Positions 32,286 to 47,425 of a DNA stretch of 64,000 nucleotides are shown here, in pieces. The notes under the pieces were generated by a model. That model was not told where the DNA came from, did not search any database, and saw nothing but the letters and a program-made list of their open reading frames with translations. The stretch comes from Desulfolutivibrio sulfodismutans DSM 3696 (GTDB lineage Bacteria > Desulfobacterota > Desulfovibrionia > Desulfovibrionales > Desulfovibrionaceae), in assembly GCF_013376455.1 (NCBI RefSeq), contig NZ_CP045504.1:930001-994000 (forward strand), given 5' to 3'. Every line of letters begins with the position of its first letter. The stretch's first letter is position 1. The translations under genes and the position numbers were made by a program.

Positions 32286-32962
32286 ATGAAAAACAGTGCT
32301 CCTCACCGCCACCGCGCCTTCGCACCGGCCTGCGCCGCGATCTTCGCGGCAACGTGCCTGGCGGTCCTTCTGGCATCGGCCACGGCCACCGCCAAAAGCC
32401 AGCCGCCCCCCCTCCCCGCTATCCCGAGGTAGCCATGGCCCTGGCCGACGACCTGGACCGGCAGGCCGCGCCGCGTTTGGGCATCGGCTTTCCCGACAAC
32501 TCCCGGGGGCTGTACTGGGTGGTGGTCACGGTTCCGGCGCAGGAGGACAATCTGGAGGCATCCTCGGGGCTGGGGCGGCTCATGGCCCAGGAACTGTCCT
32601 GCGCCCTGGTGGCCAAGGGCTACAATGTGCAAGAGATCCGCAAGGCCTCAGAGATCGTCTATGACCGCAACCAGGGGGAGTTCATCCTCACCCGGGACAC
32701 CCGGGCCCTGGCCAGACGCCACGTCACGGCCACGTTGGTGGTGGCCGCGACCTATACGGTGTTGCCCGGGGAGGTGCGGTTCAACGTGGAGGTCATGGAT
32801 GCCAGAAACAACAACATCGTGGCCATGAGCAGCCGCAGTCTGGCCAAAACCCAGGAAGTGGCGGCGCTTTTGGGACGTTCCGGACTTTCCGCCGTAGGGC
32901 CGACGGTGTCCACCGTGGATACGGCCTCTTTCCAGCGGGAGCTGTTTCCGTATCTGCGCTGA
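32286..32962 (+). pseudogene. FlgO-like outer membrane protein, frame broken at a C7 tract
   Basis: The signal peptide (ATG 32286; FAATCLAVLLASATA) is in one frame and runs into TAG 32430. The FlgO domain is in another frame from about 32405 (YPEVAMALADDLDRQ on through SSRSLAKTQEVAALLGRSG to the stop at 32960-32962). One extra C in the C7 run at 32406-32412 would join them as AKSQPPPPPRYPEVAMAL. FlgO domain features are LADDLDRQ, GLGRLMAQELSCALVAKGY and DARNNNIVAMSSRSL. An alternative start ATG 32435 would give a cytoplasmic product without a signal. Either phase variation, recent mutation or a sequencing error explains it. Confidence 0.65.
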
Positions 32963-32987
32963 CCGCCCTGTTTCCGTGCTGACGCAA

Positions 32988-33020
32988 AAAACGGCCGTTC
33001 CCCAAGGGGGTGGCCGTTTT
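32988..33020. terminator. Array hairpin 1, unit 1
   Basis: AAAACGGCC / GGCCGTTTT stem with a 15-base loop and a T run after it. It can terminate the FlgO-like gene transcript; on the minus strand A/T-rich sequence also follows. Confidence 0.65.
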
Positions 33021-33214
33021 GCTGTTCACGAAGAAAACACCAGTTGGTTCATACAAACACTGGCGTGTTTTTCTAGGGTGGTGCGGCCTCTTTCCAGCGG
33101 GAGCTGCTTCCGTATCTGCGCTGACCGCCCTGTCTCCGTGCTGACGCAAAAAACGGCCGTTCCCCAAGGGAGCGGCCGTTTCCGTTGATCACGAGGGAAA
33201 ACCCATTGGTTCAT

Positions 33215-33234
33215 AAAAACACTGGCGTGTTTTT
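33215..33234. terminator. Array hairpin 2, unit 2
   Basis: AAAAACAC-TGGC-GTGTTTTT, eight paired bases with a four-base loop and T-run ends. Its equivalent in unit 1 is 33055-33070. Confidence 0.55.
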
Positions 33235-33479
33235 ATGGGGCGGTTTCGGCCTCCTTTCAGCGGGAACGGCTTGCGTATCTGCGTCGATAGATCTGTTTCT
33301 TCGCTGTCGCAAGAAACGAACATTCCCAGAAAGAAGCGGTTGTTTTAGCGGATTTTGAGAAGGAAACCGGTTGGTTCCTCAAAAGAGCGGCGTGTGTTTT
33401 ATGGGGCGGGTTCAAAACCCTTTCAAAGTGAATTGCCCCTTTGTTGACGTTGATAGCTCTGTTTCTCTCCTGTCGCAAG

Positions 33480-33513
33480 AAACGGCCGTTCCCGAAAGGA
33501 AACGGCCGTTTTT
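33480..33513. terminator. Array hairpin 1, unit 4 (best formed)
   Basis: AAACGGCCGTTCC / GGAAACGGCCGTTT, a nearly perfect 11-13-pair stem with TTTTT following on the plus strand. It stands between the array and the convergent DUF1269 gene, and can stop transcription from either side. Confidence 0.75.
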
Positions 33514-33624
33514 GAACTTCAGAACGAAGAAGGCAGCTTCAGTCTTACAAAACCGGCCTCGTTCTCACCACGGCTGGACGATTCCGTCTTTTCCGGCCGG
33601 AGAGCGAACGCCACCCCAAAGGGA

Positions 33625-34113
33625 TCAGGCCTCAAGCACCTTGCGCAACTCATCCTCTTTGTCCTTCGCCAGGGAGGTCCGAAGGATCTTGCCCTTGCCC
33701 GCAAACGCCTTGAGGTCGTCCAGAACCTTGTCCGCCGTCATCTTGCGAACCAGGACAAACAACGCGGAATTGCCCGGCTGAAACGACTCGGCCATATCCT
33801 TCATCATCTTGTCGTCGATGCCGATGTCCGCGAGCTTGCCGGAAATCGCCCCTGCCCCGGCCCCCACGGCCAGACCCAAAAGCGGATTGAAGAAGATCAT
33901 GCCGATCAGCATGCCCCAGAAGCCGCCGCTAAGCGCGCCTGCGGCGGTCAGGTTCACGGCCTGATGCAGCTTGATCTTGCCCTCGGCGTCCTTGGTCACG
34001 ACCACGACGTCATCCATCTCGATCAGGTATTCTTTCTGCAGTTTGGCCAGTTCGGCCCGCATTTCCAAGGCGGTGTGCTCATCATCGAAAAGTACGGCGA
34101 CAAGATCACTCAT
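33625..34113 (-). CDS. DUF1269 domain protein
   Basis: 162 residues. It opens SDLVAVLFDDEHTALEMRAE, and VVVVTKDAEGKIKLHQAVN is followed by the glycine-rich hydrophobic hairpin GALSGGFWGMLIGMIFFNPL and LGLAVGAGAGAISGKLADIG. SALFVLVRKMTADKVLDDL precedes the tail. The architecture is the DUF1269 membrane-associated family, commonly induced by stress and of unknown function. It faces the hairpin array. Confidence 0.85.
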   Translation of the reverse strand: MSDLVAVLFDDEHTALEMRAELAKLQKEYLIEMDDVVVVTKDAEGKIKLHQAVNLTAAGALSGGFWGMLIGMIFFNPLLGLAVGAGAGAISGKLADIGIDDKMMKDMAESFQPGNSALFVLVRKMTADKVLDDLKAFAGKGKILRTSLAKDKEDELRKVLEA

Positions 34114-34168
34114 CTGTGGACTCCTTTCTGCGTTGATTCCGTTTCGCTGTTGGCGACGGGAATTCGGC

Positions 34169-36628
<2,460 letters not shown>

Positions 36629-36925
36629 AAAACCTCCATGGACTGTCGGGACTTGGGGGCGCGTCCATGCACGAACCACCGCAGCGGCTCTCATGAAGCG
36701 GATCGGGCATCTCGTCGCGGCGTTCCAGTGCGGCCCGGCAGGGTCGTCTCCAGCCGTGCCGTCTGGCATCGTCTCCCGGCGCGGACCCGAAACGAAATCC
36801 GCGCCAGGGACGAAGGTCAAGTAAGGACGGAAAACCCGTTGTCAAACCGCCGGGCGCGAAAATGGCGCCGTCCTCCCCACGGCCGCCGCTGGCGGCAGGC
36901 CATGCCGGATCGGCCATGCGGCGGG

Positions 36926-38176
36926 TCAGGCGCTTTTGACTTCCTGATGATAGAACAGCAGGGGTTCGAGCCCCTTCTCCACGACAGCCTTGTTCACCAC
37001 GCACTCCTTGACCCCGGTCAAGGAGGGCAGCTTGTACATGATGTCCAGCATGATGGTTTCCATGACGTTGCGCAGGCCGCGCGCGCCGGTCTTGCGCTCA
37101 ATGGCCTTCTCCGAGATGGCGTCCAAGGCGTTTTTGGTGAACCGCAGACGCACCTTGTCCAGCTCGAAAAGCTTCTGGTACTGGCGCACCAGGGCGTTTT
37201 TGGGCTCGGTGAGAATGCGCACCAGATGGTCCTTGGTCAGTTCCGTCAGGCTGGTGATGATGGGCACGCGGCCCACAAACTCGGGGATCAGGCCGAACTT
37301 GATCAGGTCCGCCGGATGGGCCTGGGACAGCACCACGGACAGCTCGTCCTCGCGCTTGGACTCCACCTTGGCCCCGAAACCGATGCTGGTGCCGCGAAGC
37401 CGTTGCCCAACGATCTTCTCCAGGCCGATAAACGCCCCGCCCACCACAAACAGGATGTTGGAGGTGTTTAAGCGGATGAACTCCTGCTGCGGGTGCTTGC
37501 GGCCGCCCTTGGGCGGGATGTTGGCCTCGGTGCCCTCGATGATTTTCAGGAGCGCCTGCTGCACGCCCTCGCCGGACACGTCGCGGGTGATGGAGGGGCT
37601 GTCGCCCTTGCGGGCGATCTTGTCGATCTCGTCGATATAGATGATGCCCTTGGAGGCGGCCTCGATGTCGTAGTCGGCGTTTTGCAAAAGCTGGACGAGG
37701 ATGTTCTCCACGTCCTCGCCCACGTACCCGGCCTCGGTCAGGGTGGTGGCGTCGGCGATGGCGAACGGCACGTTCAGGATGCGGGCCAGGGTCTGGGCCA
37801 AAAGCGTCTTGCCCGAGCCCGTGGGGCCGATGAGCAGGATGTTGCTCTTGTCGATCTCCACGTCGTCGGGATGCTTGGCGGCGTGGTAAACGCGCTTGTA
37901 GTGGTTGTGTACGGCCACGGCCAGGATCTTTTTGGCCTGGTCCTGGCCGATGACGTATTCGTCCAAAAGGCGCTTGATCTCGGCCGGAGCCAGGAGCTTC
38001 CCGGCCTCGGTCTCCTCGGTCAGCGACTCCTGGGCGATGATCTCATTGCACAGGGAGACGCATTCGTCGCAGATGTAGACATCGGGACCGGCAATGAGCC
38101 GCTGCACTTCGTCCTGGCTTTTGCCGCAAAAAGAGCAGGACAGCTCGTTCGACAGGGGATTTTTCTTTTTTGTCAT
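36926..38176 (-). CDS. clpX: ClpX ATPase subunit of Clp protease
   Basis: 416 residues. The N-terminal zinc-binding domain [12 protein letters not shown] ... CDECVSLC dimerises and receives substrates. The AAA+ core has [20 protein letters not shown] (Walker A), [20 protein letters not shown] (Walker B) and the [18 protein letters not shown] sensor 2 Arg. It unfolds SsrA-tagged and other proteins for ClpP, consistent with the tmRNA tag encoded in this window. Order tig-clpP-clpX-lon on the minus strand is conserved in bacteria. Confidence 0.98.
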   Translation of the reverse strand: MTKKKNPLSNELSCSFCGKSQDEVQRLIAGPDVYICDECVSLCNEIIAQESLTEETEAGKLLAPAEIKRLLDEYVIGQDQAKKILAVAVHNHYKRVYHAAKHPDDVEIDKSNILLIGPTGSGKTLLAQTLARILNVPFAIADATTLTEAGYVGEDVENILVQLLQNADYDIEAASKGIIYIDEIDKIARKGDSPSITRDVSGEGVQQALLKIIEGTEANIPPKGGRKHPQQEFIRLNTSNILFVVGGAFIGLEKIVGQRLRGTSIGFGAKVESKREDELSVVLSQAHPADLIKFGLIPEFVGRVPIITSLTELTKDHLVRILTEPKNALVRQYQKLFELDKVRLRFTKNALDAISEKAIERKTGARGLRNVMETIMLDIMYKLPSLTGVKECVVNKAVVEKGLEPLLFYHQEVKSA

Positions 38177-38275
38177 GGTCGGTCACCCGTTTCGGTCCCC
38201 GTCGGCGGCTCTGGTCGCCGCCGGGAGTCCGGCGTTACCTGCGGCCCGGCGCAAAAAGCGCCGCGCCATCAGGGA

Positions 38276-38884
38276 TCATTCCTCGGCCTTTTCCGGCAAC
38301 GGCTCGCGCGAGGTCAGCACCTTGTCCACAAGGCCGTACACCCGGGCTTCCTCGGCGCTCATGAAATAGTCGCGCTCGGTGTCGGCCTGGACCTTTTCAA
38401 TGTTCATCCCGGTATGCCGGGCCATAAGCTCGTTTAAATGCTCACGCATGCGGATGATCTCGCGGGCGTGGATGTCGATGTCCGTGGCCTGTCCCTGGAA
38501 GCCGCCCAGGGGCTGATGGATCAGGATGCGGCTGTTGGGCAGGGCGTAGCGCATGCCCGGGGCCCCGGCGCACAACAAAAATGCCCCCATGCTGGCGGCC
38601 TGCCCCATGCACAGGGTGGACACCGGCGGCAGCACATACTGCATGGTGTCGTAAATGGCCATGCCGGCGGTGATGACCCCGCCGGGGGAGTTGATGTACA
38701 GGTTGATGGGTTTCTCCGGATCCTCGGACTCCAGGAAAAGGAGCTGGGCGCAGACCAGGTTGGCCACATGGTCGTCGATGGCGCTGCCCAAAAGGATGAT
38801 CCGGTCCCGCAGCAGGCGGGAATAGATGTCGTAGGCCCGCTCGGTGCGCCCCGTGGTCTCGATGACGATAGGTATGGTGGACAT
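38276..38884 (-). CDS. clpP: ClpP protease subunit
   Basis: 202 residues if started at ATG 38884; the in-frame ATG at 38893 (three codons earlier) has a closer ribosome site, so the start is uncertain by nine bases. The family N-terminus [20 protein letters not shown] is followed by [34 protein letters not shown] with catalytic Ser, and ILIHQPLGG with catalytic His. The enzyme forms 14-mers with ClpX. There is a 99-bp gap to clpX. Confidence 0.97.
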   Translation of the reverse strand: MSTIPIVIETTGRTERAYDIYSRLLRDRIILLGSAIDDHVANLVCAQLLFLESEDPEKPINLYINSPGGVITAGMAIYDTMQYVLPPVSTLCMGQAASMGAFLLCAGAPGMRYALPNSRILIHQPLGGFQGQATDIDIHAREIIRMREHLNELMARHTGMNIEKVQADTERDYFMSAEEARVYGLVDKVLTSREPLPEKAEE

Positions 38885-38997
38885 GATGGTCATGTATCCT
38901 TCGTAAACGTGAAAAACAAGCCGGAGCCCGTACCGGACGCCACGCCTCCAAAACAAGTGCAAGAACCGGGCCTGAAAATGTGCAAAATGCCGGGTTC

Positions 38998-40338
38998 CTA
39001 TTCCCCGGCTTCCGCCTGCGCGGCCTCCCCGGCGAGCTCGACGCTCTCGACGGCAGGCACTTTTTTGACGTTGGCCTTGCTGTAGATCAGCTCCACGGCC
39101 TTGTCCGCCAAAAGCTTGTCCCGCACCGGGATGACCAGGTTGTTCTGCTCATAGTACTGCTTGAGGGTCAGAACGTCCTGGTTGGTCTTCTGGGAAAGCT
39201 GGTTGAAGTACTGGTCCATCTCCCTGGGCTCGACCTCAAGCCCTTCCTTCTCGGCCACGTTCATGAGGAAAATCTGGGTGCGGGCGATGTTCTCGGCCTG
39301 ATCCCGAAATTCCGTGCGCAGCCCCTCCAGGGTCTTGCCCGTGGATTCCAGGCTCTTGCCGCGCCGCTCCAGCCGCTCCACGAAGTCGTCGATGAGCTGC
39401 CCCAGGTGGGTCTCCACCAGGGACTCGGGCAGCGGGAAGTCCAGCTTGGCCAGGATGCCGTCCAACAGCTTCTTCTGGGCCGCCGCCTTGTGCAGATCCT
39501 GGCGCGATTTCTGATAGGACAGGTTGATGGCCTCGCGCATGCGCTCCAGGCTCTCGAAATGCCCGGCCTTCTGGGCCATGGCGTCGTCAAGCGGCGGCAG
39601 CTTCTTTTCCTTGATGACGTGCACGGCGACCTTCATGGTCACGGACTTGCCCGCCAGGGTCTGATTGATGAAATCCGCCGGGAAGGTCATCGGCCCTTCG
39701 CCCTGGCCGCCCGAGGGCACGGTCTTCACCAGGGCCTCGAACTCCGGCAGGGCCTGGGCCTCGCCCAGGGTGAGCTGGAAATTCTCGGCCTTGACGCCCG
39801 GGACGGGCACGCCGTCCTCGAAGGCCTCGAAGCTCAGGGACACCACCTCGCCGTCCTTGGCCGGACGGTTCTCGGCCAGGGGGGTGAGCTCGGCCAAGTT
39901 CCCCCGGATGCGGTCGATGACGGCCGCGACGTCCGATTCGGACACCACAACCTCTTCTTCCTCCACATCAAGGCCCATATAGGTGGGCAGCTCGAAGGCC
40001 GGGGCGTGCTCGAACTCGAAGGCGTATTCCACGGGCTGATCCTTGACCAGCTCCACCGTGTCCACATCGATGCGCGAGAGCGGGGACTTGCCGAGTTCGC
40101 CCATGATCTCGTTGATGTGCACGTTCAAAAGCTCGTTGGTGGCCTCGCCCACGATTTCCTTGCGAAAACGCGACTCCACCACGGAAGACGGCGCCTTGCC
40201 CTTGCGAAATCCCTTGAAATCCGCCTTCTGGCGGTAGATGGCCACGGTGGCGGTCAGGGCGGCGTTGGCCTCTTCGGCCGGAACCTTGACCTCGACTTTG
40301 GTCTTCACGGGGGAGACGACGATGACGTTATATTCCAA
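38998..40338 (-). CDS. tig: Trigger factor, TTG start
   Basis: 446 residues. The start is TTG at 40338: AGGAGG lies six bases upstream (AGGAGGATCGTCTTG) and the protein opens with [19 protein letters not shown], as in Desulfovibrio trigger factors. An ATG at 40515 would lack a ribosome site. The N-terminal ribosome-binding domain has the signature [16 protein letters not shown], the middle is an FKBP-type domain ([18 protein letters not shown]), and the C-terminal half is helical. It is a chaperone and prolyl isomerase on nascent chains. Confidence 0.95.
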   Translation of the reverse strand: MEYNVIVVSPVKTKVEVKVPAEEANAALTATVAIYRQKADFKGFRKGKAPSSVVESRFRKEIVGEATNELLNVHINEIMGELGKSPLSRIDVDTVELVKDQPVEYAFEFEHAPAFELPTYMGLDVEEEEVVVSESDVAAVIDRIRGNLAELTPLAENRPAKDGEVVSLSFEAFEDGVPVPGVKAENFQLTLGEAQALPEFEALVKTVPSGGQGEGPMTFPADFINQTLAGKSVTMKVAVHVIKEKKLPPLDDAMAQKAGHFESLERMREAINLSYQKSRQDLHKAAAQKKLLDGILAKLDFPLPESLVETHLGQLIDDFVERLERRGKSLESTGKTLEGLRTEFRDQAENIARTQIFLMNVAEKEGLEVEPREMDQYFNQLSQKTNQDVLTLKQYYEQNNLVIPVRDKLLADKAVELIYSKANVKKVPAVESVELAGEAAQAEAGE

Positions 40339-40706
40339 GACGATCCTCCTGATGTTTCCGTCCGGATCGGGGCCTGGGCCCTGTCCGGCGGTTGGCGTGC
40401 ACGGAAGCCGCAGCCGATGTCCGACAGCGGTTTGTGGCGTTTCCAAGAAAGCAAATGAAGGATAATAAGGGACGATCTGCAAAAAGGGAAGACCCGGGAC
40501 CGCAATCCGCTTCAATCATACTGAAATATCTTGAGTTTTTTTTCGCACCTCCCCCTGCCGCCTCGCATAGTCCGAAATTCGCCCGAAAAAACGGGCTGTT
40601 GACGCCCCAAAAGAAACCTTTTACCCCACCCCTTGTCCGGCTGCACCGGCATGGGGCCGACCGCCGCAGACCTTTGCCGCACAGGCGGCGCGAAAGGACG
40701 TTCGTC
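40339..40706. other. 368-bp divergent promoter region
   Basis: Separates minus-strand tig from a plus-strand permease. It holds an AT-rich run at about 40510-40545 (CATACTGAAATATCTTGAG) that may serve as promoter for one of them. No gene or RNA seen. Confidence 0.4.
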
Positions 40707-41504
40707 ATGATTTCCTGGGTTCTCTATCCCCTCTTCGGCGCGCTGGCGGGGGTCATCGCCGGACTTTTGGGCGTTGGCGGCGGCATCGTGGTGGTGCCGG
40801 TGTTGGTGTTTCTGTTCACGTTGCAGGGGTTTCCGCCGGAATTCGTCATGAAGATGGCGCTTGGCACCTCGCTTGCCAGCATCATGTTCACCTCCATCTC
40901 CAGCTTTCAGGCGCACCATCGCCGGGGGGCGGTGCATTGGGACATCGTCAAGGCCATCACGCCCGGCATCCTCATCGGCACCTTCGGCGGAACCTATCTG
41001 GCCGCCGCCCTGTCGGGCACGTTTTTGACGGCCTTTTTCGCCTGTTTCCTGTATTACGTCGCCATCCAGATGCTGCTCAATTTCAAGCCCAAGCCGTCGC
41101 GCACCCTGCCCGGCGCGGCGGGCATGGTCGGCATGGGGGGATTTATCGGCGTCATCTCAAGTCTGGTGGGGATCGGCGGCGGCACGCTGTCGGTGCCGTT
41201 TATGACCTGGTGCAACCTGCCCATGCATCACGCCATCGGCACCTCGGCGGCGATCGGGTTTCCCATCGCCGTAGCCGGGACCGTGGGGTATATCGTCAAT
41301 GGCTGGTCCGTGGCGGGACTGCCCTCGCCGTCGGTTGGGTACGTCTCCATCCCGGCGCTGATCGGGATTGCGGTTTTCAGCATGCTGACCGCGCCGTTTG
41401 GGGCCAAGTTGGCGCATAAGCTGCCCGTGCCGGTGCTGAAAAAGATATTTGCCGTGTTTCTTATCGCCACGGCGACGAAGATGATATGGGGTGTGATATT
41501 TTGA
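40707..41504 (+). CDS. TauE/SafE family sulfite/organosulfonate exporter
   Basis: 265 residues from ATG 40707, preceded by AAGGA. It has eight hydrophobic spans and the repeated signature AGVIAGLLGVGGGIVVVPVL near the N-terminus and VGIGGGTLSVPFMTW in the second half, hallmark of the TauE/SafE family. Members export sulfite, sulfoacetate or related anions, which suits a sulfate reducer; the substrate here is inferred only from family. Confidence 0.9.
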   Translation: MISWVLYPLFGALAGVIAGLLGVGGGIVVVPVLVFLFTLQGFPPEFVMKMALGTSLASIMFTSISSFQAHHRRGAVHWDIVKAITPGILIGTFGGTYLAAALSGTFLTAFFACFLYYVAIQMLLNFKPKPSRTLPGAAGMVGMGGFIGVISSLVGIGGGTLSVPFMTWCNLPMHHAIGTSAAIGFPIAVAGTVGYIVNGWSVAGLPSPSVGYVSIPALIGIAVFSMLTAPFGAKLAHKLPVPVLKKIFAVFLIATATKMIWGVIF

Positions 41505-41544
41505 TTTCGATAAAACGTAATATGCAGAAAATAACATGCTAATA

Positions 41545-41587
41545 ATAATGGGTAACCCCTCGGCTCTGCCGGGGGGTTACCCATTAT
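41545..41587. terminator. Terminator hairpin after the TauE/SafE gene
   Basis: Fifteen-base perfect arms (ATAATGGGTAACCCC / GGGGTTACCCATTAT) around a 13-base loop, 40 bases after the permease stop. There is no strong T run on the plus strand, but A/T-rich bases flank both sides. Confidence 0.7.
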
Positions 41588-41791
41588 CATCAGTCCATAC
41601 AGATAAAGCATACTTGTACGCCGAAAAAAATATCCACGTTGGTTGATTTCATAACACAAACTTAAGCGGAAACAAAAAATCATAAAAGCCGGACTTCCCT
41701 CAATTTGTAAGAATTATGGAAAGCCCGGCTGTAAAGACAATTGAGATTAAAACCATGATGGAACTAACCTTTCTAGATTCCTGTCAAACGC

Positions 41792-42034
41792 TCACTCCCC
41801 AAGTTGAACACTCGCGACAAGAACACATTGGCTTCCGTGAAAGTCAGCCTGTGCCCATCCGGTGTCGAGCATTTTCCTGACGTACCACTCCTTTACTGAA
41901 TCGACGACACGTTCACGTTTATCTTCGTTGTTCTCTTGGTTGTAGTATCCCAGGACTTGTGCCTGAGAGACCACCACCGAAGGAGCGTTAACTGACCGAT
42001 CCTTTGGATCGGGGGGTGAAAAAGGCCTACTCAT
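41792..42034 (-). CDS. Small protein of unknown function in AT-rich DNA
   Basis: 80 residues from ATG 42034, preceded by GAGGGTATCGTC; an in-frame start ten codons upstream (42064) is less supported. The sequence is hydrophilic (DRSVNAPSVVVSQAQVLGYY, then NEDKRERVVDSVKEWYVRKM) and has no signal peptide. Base composition is AT-richer than its neighbours, suggesting acquisition. No family recognised. Confidence 0.5.
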   Translation of the reverse strand: MSRPFSPPDPKDRSVNAPSVVVSQAQVLGYYNQENNEDKRERVVDSVKEWYVRKMLDTGWAQADFHGSQCVLVASVQLGE

Positions 42035-42433
42035 GACGATACCCTCTGATTTTATTTGGTACACGCATACCGATTTATCAAACTATGACATTATTTAAAC
42101 TTGTCAAGTACCAATCATCATTATGACAAAAAACTTATATGTGCTATAATTAATGACAAAATCACTGACGAGGCTTTGCGCTTCCCGTGGCAGCGATGCC
42201 GCTGGGCAGAACGGCACGAAAATCTCTCGCTTACGGCGCGTGTGATGCCTCGACCTTCTCATGATTCTCGAAGCTGATGATTTTGCCAACAGCTCCAGGA
42301 CAATTATGTCCTACTTGTGAACAGGTGAAGAACCGAAATTTTACCAAGCACCAAAAACAAAATTTCAACTGTGCAATGTCACTACGCGATTTAAACAGCA
42401 ATTATAACAAGCGAGGGGCATTATATTTTCAGA
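42035..42433. other. 399-bp AT-rich intergenic region
   Basis: Unusually AT-rich for this genome, with no convincing gene. It runs into the 3' end of the hydantoinase B gene, whose last codons fall in the same AT-rich composition. It may be an old insertion remnant. Confidence 0.5.
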
Positions 42434-44026
42434 TTATTCAAATTTTGCTATATTGTACAAATAATAACCATACCCCCCGCCACCCGGCGTCTCCACCCGC
42501 AGCCGGTCGCCGGGCGCGGCCGCAAAGTGGCACTTGCCGGGCAGTTCCCGCGCCTCGCCACCCGTAATCAGCACGTTTCGCCCCGTGGCCCCGGGCGCGC
42601 CGCCCGCCAGCCCATACGGCGCATGCACCCTTCGATCCGACAAGACCGTCACCTCGGTCGGCCCCAAAAATTCCACTTCCCGCGTGAGGCCTTCGCCGCC
42701 GCGATGCGCCCCCTGCCCGCCCGAGCCCCGGCGCAGCCCATATTCCCGCACCAGCAGCGGATAGGCGTATTCCAGCGCCTCGACCGGCGTATTCAGCGTA
42801 TTGGTCATATGGCTATGTACCGCGCTCTCCCCGGCCCCGGCCGCGCCCGCCCCCATGCCCCCGGCCAGGGTCTCGTAGTACGCGAAGGCCGCGCCGGTGC
42901 GCGGATCGACGCCCCCCATGGCCACGTTATTCATGGTGCCCTGGGACGCCGCCGGGACGCTCCCCGGCAAGGCCCGGCTCAGGGCCAGAAAAATCACGTC
43001 CACCAACCGCTGCGAAGTCTCCACGTTGCCCCCGGCCACGGCCGCCGGAAACCGCGCATCCACCACGCTGCCCGGCCTGGTGACGATCTGGATGGGTCGG
43101 GACAGCCCGGCGTTGACCGGAACGCCCCGGGCCACGAGACAGCGTACGGCGTACAGCACGCACGACACGGCAATGGCCCGGGTGGCGTTGACGCAGCCCA
43201 CGGCCTGGGGGTCCGATGCGCAAAAATCGAACGCCATCGTATCGCCGCGCACGGTCAGGCGCAGGCGCACGGCGATGTCCGCCGTGCCCACGCCGTCGTC
43301 GTCGAGCATATCCCCGGCCTCGTAGACGCCGTCCGGCACGTCGCGAATGGCCGCCCGGGCCAGGGTCTCGGCATGATCCAAAAGCCGCGCCGCCTGCTGC
43401 GCCGTCCTCTCGCGGCCAAATTTGACGATCATCTCCGAAAGCCGCTTCGCGCCGGTCAGGTTGGCCATGATCTGGGCCGCGAAATCGCCCTCGCGCTCAA
43501 CCGGCGTGCGCACGTTGGCCAGAAAAAAATCCATGAGCTGCCGGTCAAGCTCGCCGCCCCGGACCACGGTCAGGGGCGGGATGACCATGCCCTCCTGGAA
43601 AAGCGAGGTGGAAAGCGGCATGGACCCGGCGGCCATGCCGCCCACGTCGCTGTGGTGGGCCCGGTTGGCGACGTAGAAGACCGGCCTGCCGCCGTCCGCG
43701 AAGACCGGAGCCACAAGGGTTATGTCCGGCAGGTGCGTGCCGCCCCGGAAGGGGTCGTTGACCATGACCATGTCGCCCGGGGCGAAGGTCTTTTCGGCCA
43801 AAACGGCCGCAACCGACAGCGGCATGGCCCCCAGATGCACGGGGATGTGCGCGGCCTGGGCCACCATGTCCCCGGCGGCGTCGAACACGGCGCAGGAATA
43901 GTCCCGACGCTCCTTGATGTTGGGGGAATAGGCCGTGCGCATGAGCGTGACGCCCATCTCCTCGGCCACGGCGGCGAAGCGGTTGCGGAACACGTCGAGC
44001 ACAAGCAGGTCGCGGGCATCGGTCAT
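42434..44026 (-). CDS. hyuB: Hydantoinase B / oxoprolinase B family protein
   Basis: 530 residues from ATG 44026, two bases after the hyuA stop. Family features include VTLMRTAYSPNIKERRDYSC, MVMVNDPFRGGTHLPDITL, VANRAHHSDVGGMAAGSMPL and TNTLNTPVEALEYAYPLLV. The C-terminal GDRLRVETPGGGGYG is typical, followed by a short added tail in AT-rich DNA. It works with HyuA in ATP-dependent hydrolysis of hydantoins or 5-oxoproline, or carboxylation of related acetone-type substrates. Confidence 0.92.
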   Translation of the reverse strand: MTDARDLLVLDVFRNRFAAVAEEMGVTLMRTAYSPNIKERRDYSCAVFDAAGDMVAQAAHIPVHLGAMPLSVAAVLAEKTFAPGDMVMVNDPFRGGTHLPDITLVAPVFADGGRPVFYVANRAHHSDVGGMAAGSMPLSTSLFQEGMVIPPLTVVRGGELDRQLMDFFLANVRTPVEREGDFAAQIMANLTGAKRLSEMIVKFGRERTAQQAARLLDHAETLARAAIRDVPDGVYEAGDMLDDDGVGTADIAVRLRLTVRGDTMAFDFCASDPQAVGCVNATRAIAVSCVLYAVRCLVARGVPVNAGLSRPIQIVTRPGSVVDARFPAAVAGGNVETSQRLVDVIFLALSRALPGSVPAASQGTMNNVAMGGVDPRTGAAFAYYETLAGGMGAGAAGAGESAVHSHMTNTLNTPVEALEYAYPLLVREYGLRRGSGGQGAHRGGEGLTREVEFLGPTEVTVLSDRRVHAPYGLAGGAPGATGRNVLITGGEARELPGKCHFAAAPGDRLRVETPGGGGYGYYLYNIAKFE

Positions 44027-44028
44027 GG

Positions 44029-46020
<1,992 letters not shown>

Positions 46021-46055
46021 CCCCATCCCTCCCCGCGAAGCGCGCCAAAGTTTTT

Positions 46056-46093
46056 TGGAAGGGGTCCAGGGGGAACCTTTTTTTCAAAAAAGG
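46056..46093. repeat. Dispersed hairpin repeat copy C, inverted
   Basis: Arms CCAGGGGGAACC and GGTTCCCCCTGG around T7-C-A6. It is preceded by CCAAAGTTTTTTGGAAGG, the reverse complement of the flank seen after copies A and B. It lies between the icd stop and hyuA start, as a terminator for icd on the minus strand. Confidence 0.75.
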
Positions 46094-46123
46094 TTCCCCC
46101 TGGCCGCTGAAGGCGTTCGCCCC

Positions 46124-47275
<1,152 letters not shown>

Positions 47276-47425
47276 GGGGGGATCTCCAGGGGATGTTGCG
47301 GTGGAAGGTGGAGGGGAAAGGTCGGCCCATAAAAAAAGATGCCAACCCTTGTCAATCACGCGGATTTTTCCGGCCTCCAGACCCACGGCGGCCATACGTC
47401 GAAAATAGAATGCGCCAGGGGCCGG

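Larger units (their letters stand above)
32922..33540. repeat. Four-unit ~162-bp tandem repeat with paired hairpins
   Basis: Units begin at 32922, 33084, 33247 and about 33410 (the last partial). Each starts with CGGCCTC-TTTCCAGCGGGA or a decayed form, repeats the 3' end of the FlgO-like gene, and includes hairpin 1 (AAACGGCC ... GGCCGTTT) and hairpin 2 (AAACAC-TGGC-GTGTTT). Identity falls toward the distal units. Confidence 0.8.

Noticed and set aside
32793-33167. A repeated-peptide protein on the minus strand through the hairpin array
   Set aside because: The repeats are explained by duplicated DNA; there is no ribosome site and the frame crosses terminators.
32922-33540. CRISPR-like array
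   Set aside because: Units are about 162 bp with no short repeat/unique spacer alternation and no cas genes; it is a tandem duplication of a gene end with hairpins.
38980-40458. A long plus-strand frame opposite tig
   Set aside because: Antisense mirror of trigger factor with His/Leu/Gly-rich low-complexity sequence and no start signal.
42104-42289. A 61-codon minus-strand frame in the AT-rich gap
   Set aside because: No ribosome site, no recognisable motif, and basic low-complexity sequence.
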